Source: Sympetrum striolatum
Lineage: Eukaryota > Arthropoda > Insecta > Odonata > Libellulidae
NCBI GenBank assembly: GCA_947579665.1
Contig: OX388348.1
Span: 5,456,001 to 5,520,000, forward strand
DNA length: 64,000 nucleotides
Reading direction: 5' to 3'
Both the position numbers and the translations under genes were made by a program. Below are positions 58,706 to 64,000 of this stretch, in pieces. The notes beneath the pieces are model-generated. The model was given only the letters and a program-made list of their open reading frames with translations, was not told the origin of the DNA and did no database searches. Position 1 is the stretch's first letter. The number at the start of each line of letters is the position of its first letter.

Positions 58706-59575
58706 TCGTGGGACTCTGAAGTGGGAGATCGTTCGAAGGGATGACGTCGAGGGGAGGGTGTCGTGGCGGAAATCGTGCTATGAGATAGTAACGAGGAGAG
58801 GGCGTCCGGGAAAGTAGTCTGGGGAGATAGCGTTGGGGGAGTTGGGGGGCGTTGGAAAGAGCGTCTAGGTAGAGGGCGTCTAGGTTGAGGCCGTCTTTGG
58901 AGAGGGAATCGGAGAACGGATCGTCGACAGAGAGAGAATCTGGTGAGGGGTCGTCGAGGGAGAGGGCCCTGTGGAAGGTAACGTCAAAGGAGAGGGCCTC
59001 GTGGAAGGCAACGTCGAGGGAGAGGTCCTCGGGGAAGGTAACGTCAAAGGAGAGGGCCTCGTGGAAGGCAACGTCGAGGGAGAGGTCCTCGGGGAAGGTA
59101 ACGTCAAAGGAGAGGGCCTCGTGGAAGGTGACGTCGAGGGAGAGGTCCTCGGGGAAGGTAACGTTAAGGAGTGGGCCACGGGGAAGGTAACGTCGAGGGA
59201 GAGGGCCTCGTGGAAGGTAACGTCAAAGGAGAGGGCCACGGGGAAGGCAACGTCGAGGGAGAGGGCTTCGGGAATGTAAGGTCGAGGGAGAGGTCGTGGG
59301 GGAAGGGTCGTCGAGGGTGCGGACCTCGGGGAAGGGGGCGTCGAGGGATGGGTTCCTTCGGTAAGGTGGCGTCGGGGATAGGGTGTCGTGGTAGAGGGCC
59401 TCGGGGAAGGGGGCGTCGGTGGAGGTGTCCTCGGGGAACGGTCGTCGAGGGAGAGGGCCTCGAGGACGGGTTGTCGAGCCAGGGCTTCCTGGAAGGGGTC
59501 GTTGAGGGAGGAGCCATTGGGGATAGGGAATCGGAGGAATGGGCTTCGGTCGAAAGGGCTTCTGGGAAGGTACCT
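58706..59575. repeat. GC-rich 30-bp minisatellite at right palindrome tip
   Basis: The unit is GGAAGGTAACGTCGAGGGAG followed by AGGGCCTCGT. A 60-bp higher-order form (AAAGG alternating with GAGGG) repeats three times at about 58978-59157. Long frames on both strands (up to 265 codons) are artefacts. The tract is longer than at the left tip (about 870 against 645 bp). Confidence 0.9.
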
Positions 59576-60204
59576 TTGCTTCCCCATAAAAAATACAAGA
59601 AAATGAGACTTGCTAGTGTCGTTTTGTATCCAGTAGCAATGGAAGACATTAATTTGCGCAAAATTAAGTTCGATCAAGTGAATTATTTTCTTGATTGTGT
59701 TGTTCCTTAAATTGTCATTTGATTATTGATTATTTTCGCAATTATTTCTTTTAAAGGTCAAAATATTTCTCAGTGAATGACTTGATCCAATCTCACTACT
59801 GATAATTGAAGTGTCCCATTATTGCTCTTACCTTTTTGAAGAAGATGAAGCACTACTTCAACTTTGACAGGCTACTCAAATTCAAAGTCTAGTGAATTTT
59901 CAAGGTCTGACTCAACTGAATATTACAGACACGCTAGAAAGTTACAAAATAAAGGATTTTGGTAAAATCCTCTTGCCTTCAGCATAATAATGGAAGACCA
60001 TAATTTCCTTAGGGGAAAATCTCGAGATTGCATGGGAATGAATGTGTATGATGCGGTTGCCTAGCTCCGATTTTCAATTGCTAATTTTTCATATATAAAG
60101 GTCCATTGTGTTGAAAGATCGGAGACGTGTCCATTACTTTTAAGCAGAGAATGGGCCCTGAAAGTTTCGTTTGAATCCAATTCCCACAAACCTGGTGTTT
60201 CTTT
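59576..60204. other. DNA between palindrome and right transposon end
   Basis: Positions 59576-60000 are unassigned. From about 60000 to 60204 the sequence is the inverted end of the transposon family found at 31420-33002. Confidence 0.6.
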
Positions 60205-61599
60205 TATAAGTAGATTGACTGACATGATCTTAAAAAAAATAATGAATTTACAGTTAGAATAGATGAAAATGTGTAAAATAACCTAAAGATGTACCCAACT
60301 GAACCAAAGTGTTGTGTTGGAGAATTAGAAAAAGTACAAAATAATTACTGTTTATAAAATATTCCTACGATAAAGCATTGAGAGTCATTCAGATGATTCG
60401 GACGCTGGATGTGCATCTTTAGAAGTTAGAAGATTAATCTTACCGATAAATTTTATAAATAAACTGAGAGAAAGTAAAATCTCAGAGTATGTAAGGGAAT
60501 TAATGAGACTTCCCTGTTTATATAGACCTTCCGATACATCGAGGAATTAGACGCTAGAACGAATCTATTTTTCCGCGAAAGCTATCGATTAGGGAAGAAG
60601 AGTTCTTGCGCCCCCTGTCACAAGGCGGATTGCGGAGTCTTTGTGTAGACGAGCGTATTTTTTATGTAGTATGTTAATTTGAGATAGTATGGTGGTAAGT
60701 ACTGTGAATGAACGAGGAAAATAACTCACTTATTTTGAAGGAAATAGACTGAAAGATATTCGCTAAGCGTGCAATTAATTGGTGAATAAATCTTGTATTT
60801 ATTATTTTATTTTATATTTGTGATCTTAATGGAGAATCGTGCTTAAGAACGTAACTTGCCCATAACGTATCTGACTCTTATTTCCATGAAAATGAATTCC
60901 ACTTGGAATCGCGAATGTCTGTGAATCAGATCACGGAATTCGAGGATTAAAGATCGAAGATTTTAAAAATCGGTGCAAGTGTTGCGAACCTGCATTTGCA
61001 ATGGCGAATTTTTTGGAGTTGTTATAGATTTTTCATTGGAAAACCAAAATTATATGTCTGGGGTGGTAAAGGGAGAAATGCCGGGGCGAGGGGAAAGGCG
61101 ATGGGAAAGAATGAAGGGAGTCAATCCATCAAGAAGCTCGGCAGTTGGAGAATATGAGAGGAGGTATGCGTGGATGCGAATCCGCAGGAGAGTTGAGAGT
61201 AACGAATGAGTGTATTCGAAATTGGAAGCGGGATTAGGAACAAACTTAGCACTCGAAGGAATTCGATGGAACGAGAGGGCGTGAGAATCGCACGTGTCGA
61301 AGGGCATTTTACAGGACAAATCCCTTCGGAATCCACCGCATGATACGTTCCCCTCATTTTCTTCTTTCCCGTACTGAGCTCACCTTCATTTTTGCGGCGT
61401 AACCATGGCGTAGTTTCACCCAGCTGGAGGTCAACTTCAGCTGCGATTAATTTAATACTATAAACATCTTTTTGAGCTCTCGGACCGTTTATATTTTGTA
61501 GCGTCCGAATTGAGAGCAGAGTGTTTGAGATTAGCAATGGAAGCGGTTGAACCTTATCGAGGAATTTACCATTGCGAGGTACTTTCACATGTGTATGTA
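60205..61599. other. No gene recognised
   Basis: A GC-richer patch at about 61040-61330 carries overlapping frames on both strands (78 and 89-163 codons) without known motifs. I do not call a gene. Confidence 0.35.
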
Positions 61600-61676
61600 C
61601 ACTCCTGGTCAAAATTAACGCAGCACCTCCCTAGCAATCCTTACGGCCGGCGCTGCGTTAATTTTAGCCAGGAGTG
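61600..61676. mobile_element. 77-bp Tc1-like palindromic mini-element
   Basis: CACTCCTGGTCAAAATTAAC at the left and GTTAATTTTAGCCAGGAGTG at the right form 25-bp inverted arms with two mismatches around 27 bp. TA dinucleotides flank both sides (61598-61599 and 61677-61678), the target duplication of the Tc1/mariner superfamily. CACTCCTGGTCAAAATTA is a usual Tc1-like end. Confidence 0.85.
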
Positions 61677-64000
61677 TACTTGGATTAGAAAAAAATCTGA
61701 AAATAAACTTGTCCTAATGAAGGCTGTTCTAATAAAGACTGCGTAAAAATATATGATTGTATTTGAAAATACAAATAAATGTATTAAATTTTAATATTGA
61801 CATAAATCTAACAATCGGTAGGTTATCGTGCAAGTAAATTGCCCACATAACGTAATTCACTTTCCCTTCTTGGCTTTATTTGAATCGAAAATGTAAGATT
61901 AGACCTCTATAGTCTTAATATCTCCTAAATAAAAAACAGTTTTTATTTATCACGTATTTTTAGAAATTTTTCCAAATTTTGGCGATGAAAAACACGGAGA
62001 AAATAGGCTCTTGGATACATATTTACGCTATTCAGATTTATGATGGTGGTACATTAAAGTTAGGCAGTGAATACATACATTCATTGTAAACTCCCCAATG
62101 TACGAACCACAATGTGGACAAGAAACCTTTCTCTAAATCATCCACAGACAGTATTACTATTTAGATATAACTCTTGTATCAGAAAAAAATATCGAACAAT
62201 TTTTTTCTTGCTGAGAGCCAGTTACCACCTTTTCAGAATCTCAGATAACACAGCCATTTTTAGCTATTCCGACAATTTTACCAGTATTTGCAGCGGCGAA
62301 ACCATAATATTAGTCCAATTCCGGCCTTTTGCGAAAATATTGTTTCAAATTTCATTCATATTCCATTAGCGGCTTTTGGGAAAATGCTCGCGGAACAAAT
62401 TGTGTAAGTTACGTGGTATCAATTATATTTCTGAATGTTTTTCATGTTATATGAAGTACATTCATAATAATAATAAAATGTCTTTATTTGGGTGAGACAT
62501 TCATACATACGAAGGAAGATATAATCGTTGAAATTTAATAAATTCACAAACAATAGTATCACTTTTATAGTACTGCAAGGTTGTTCATCAATAGGCGAAG
62601 CAGTAAAATCTATATGAATGATGTGTTTAGCCTGTTACACATTCACGAAAGAAAATCCGCGATAGTCATTTGAATGTTTCTTCGAAAAGAATGAAGATCT
62701 AATTCAACAATCGGTACGTAAAATAAAACAAACAAAGGAGATAAATATTTCAGTGCGCTCCAATTTGAATTATGTTAAAGGGAAATACAAAAATACTTTA
62801 GTTCTATAATTATTGGTCGGAATTCGATATTTAGTGGATGTTGGCAAAGCATCCCTTAGAAGTAGAGTGTGGGTAAAATCTTCGCAAATTAAGGTCGAAC
62901 TGAAGAACTTGCGAAAAACAACAGGGAACAGGATGAAAATAAAACACAAAACATAGTAAATTAATATTTATAGACCATCTCCGTAGGAAAATTGAACTAA
63001 AAAATTAAAAAAAAAATTCAAATTATGAAAAATTACTGTTTATGAATGTGATAAGTAATGACAAGTACGCATTTAATTAAGAAAAACTGCTAATAATTAT
63101 GCGAGATTAAAAAATTAAACTAGATCTTACATTTACTTGTAAATTATCGCATAAAATTGTTGTGGCGATGGAAGAACTTTCTTAAATATAAAGATAATAA
63201 GCTAAAATAGCAACCGATGCAATACGGAGTCATGGTGATTTTTATTAGGTTTATGAGTGATGATTCAGTATCAATAGAAAAACTTAAGTAAGTGAAAAGA
63301 GTAAAATTGCACGATTGAAACGAAAGGACTTCATGTATATAATATTGAGAATTTAGTTGCGATTTTTGGGCGTGATAACACTCCAGTGCACAGACGGTAA
63401 TAAATGCTTACGAGACAAACGCAGGGTCGAAAAGCATACATTTCTTTTTTTGTCGCATATAATCTCATAGAATTTATGAACTTTTCATATTCTCCCTTTT
63501 TTTATTTGGTGGAGGACTTCCAACACTCAGAGGAATCGAGGCGTAAAAAGGAGTTGATTTCATGCGACATAATCTCGACCAAAAATGCACTTTTATTCTT
63601 CTGCCGACGACGATGTTCTTTACGAAGAAAAAATACGAAATGGAAAAATGAGGTTATTTCGCAAGATCTTCTTTTGATCTCAGCGTCTATCCAAATTATT
63701 CTTACTTTCCGTATTCGTGCGAGAAATCTATGTGAACGTTAAGAATGCCTATTTTCTAACAGTTAAATTTCAAAATTAGTTTTTTATTAGGATATTTTTA
63801 GCACACCACATAACAGTTAATAAAACGATGTATTGTTTGACTATACTGAGTGATAGATTAAAATATCAATAGCCACGACTCTCTGGGTACTGCGTTTACA
63901 TCGATATTTACTGACCACGATATTTGAAGGGGTACTCCACCCGTTTCATTTAGGATTACTTGCATCCACTTAATCTCACATTATAATTATAATTCAGTGA
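61677..64000. other. No gene recognised; possible LINE tail
   Basis: Around 62467 the sequence AATAATAATAAAATGTCTTT then ATTTGGGTGAGA resembles the minus-strand LINE 3' end at 6368-6410 (AATAATACTTTATTTAAACG). No LINE coding follows. Frames of 100 codons (62067-62369) and 112 codons (63404-63742) have no motif I know and no splice support. Confidence 0.35.

Larger units (their letters stand above)
53405..59575 (-). repeat. Giant inverted repeat, right arm
   Basis: The reverse complement of 46690-53159. It differs by structure as well as by bases. It has a ~125-bp internal duplication at 53477-53601 and 53813-53940, five tandem ~230-bp blocks instead of four, no counterpart to left-arm 51660-52028 or to about 48630-48810, and a longer minisatellite at its tip. 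Such differences argue against a simple sequencing or assembly mirror. Confidence 0.92.
45291..60204. mobile_element. Possible 15-kb element bounded by inverted transposon ends
   Basis: The left end (about 45291-45930) matches the left part of the transposon at 31420-32055: GGAAACACCGTG, AACTCAATGGCC, GGAGTTAGGCAAC, CCAAGCATTCTTTA, ACTGCTGAATAAATT. The right end (about 60000-60204) is the same family inverted (GGTTGCCTAGCTCCGAT, CCATTGTGTTGAAAG, CTGAAAGTTTCG, ACCTGGTGTTTC). In between, 46600-46688 is an inverted echo of 45680-45770. The giant palindrome lies inside. It may be a single large element, or a small element split by a foldback insertion; I cannot tell which from one copy. Confidence 0.5.

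Noticed and set aside
46690..59575. Palindrome as a pure assembly mirror
   Set aside because: Arms differ by substitutions, indels, a one-sided duplication and tandem-block number, so one arm is not a simple copy of the other read. Long-read proof is still desirable.
58880..59710. 265-codon proline-rich frame and 165-179-codon partners
   Set aside because: They arise from a GC-rich 30-bp minisatellite whose period is a multiple of three; frames are open on both strands.
1..64000. CRISPR arrays, operons, bacterial promoters or ribosome binding sites
   Set aside because: The window has spliced genes and eukaryotic transposons; no regularly spaced short direct repeats with unique spacers were seen.

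Overview
The window is eukaryotic and reads as an AT-rich, transposon-rich arthropod genome, most probably an insect. The evidence is one spliced animal gene whose protein is closest, from memory, to insect Mob3, together with arthropod-type Tigger/pogo, mariner, Tc1-like and non-LTR elements and tRNA-derived SINEs. I cannot name the species.

The only cellular gene I can support is a complete MOB kinase activator 3 homologue (Mob3) on the + strand. It has five coding exons at 10896-10937, 11081-11231, 13185-13412, 16260-16375 and 19404-19685. They join in frame to 819 nt, or 272 codons plus stop. All introns have GT..AG ends. The four zinc ligands of the MOB fold (C83, C88, H165, H170) are present. 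The protein ends in a Pro/Ser-rich tail of about 55 residues that vertebrate MOB3 lacks. The first coding exon is only 42 nt and lies inside a longer spurious frame.

Left of the gene (1-10.6 kb) is a repeat graveyard. It holds an AACGTT-type satellite, a degenerate 150-180 bp array whose units each carry a tRNA B-box-like motif, and a decayed minus-strand Tigger transposon. The Tigger is broken by SINEs, by a 316-bp tandem duplication, and by a non-LTR retrotransposon with an intact 867-codon endonuclease/reverse transcriptase frame that lacks its 5' end. The Mob3 introns contain a foldback element, a MITE and a SINE.

From 19.7 to 45 kb I see no further host exons. The region holds LINE fragments, a 640-bp Tigger/mariner-type MITE, SINEs, a 1.6-kb element with roughly 340-bp terminal inverted repeats and a dead transposase, two perfect hairpins, a 13-bp minisatellite that creates three spurious long frames, and a mariner fragment.

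The most striking object is a giant imperfect palindrome at about 46.69-59.58 kb. Its two arms are about 6.2-6.5 kb, its spacer is about 245 bp, and its tips are made of a GC-rich 30-bp minisatellite. Parts of the arms look identical, while others differ by indels, duplications and tandem-block copy number. It lies between two inverted ends (45.29 and 60.20 kb) of the same transposon family seen intact at 31.4-33.0 kb. The whole may therefore be a 15-kb foldback-like or composite mobile element, and it could give very long hairpin RNA. From 60.2 to 64 kb there is only a 77-bp Tc1-like palindrome and a possible LINE tail.
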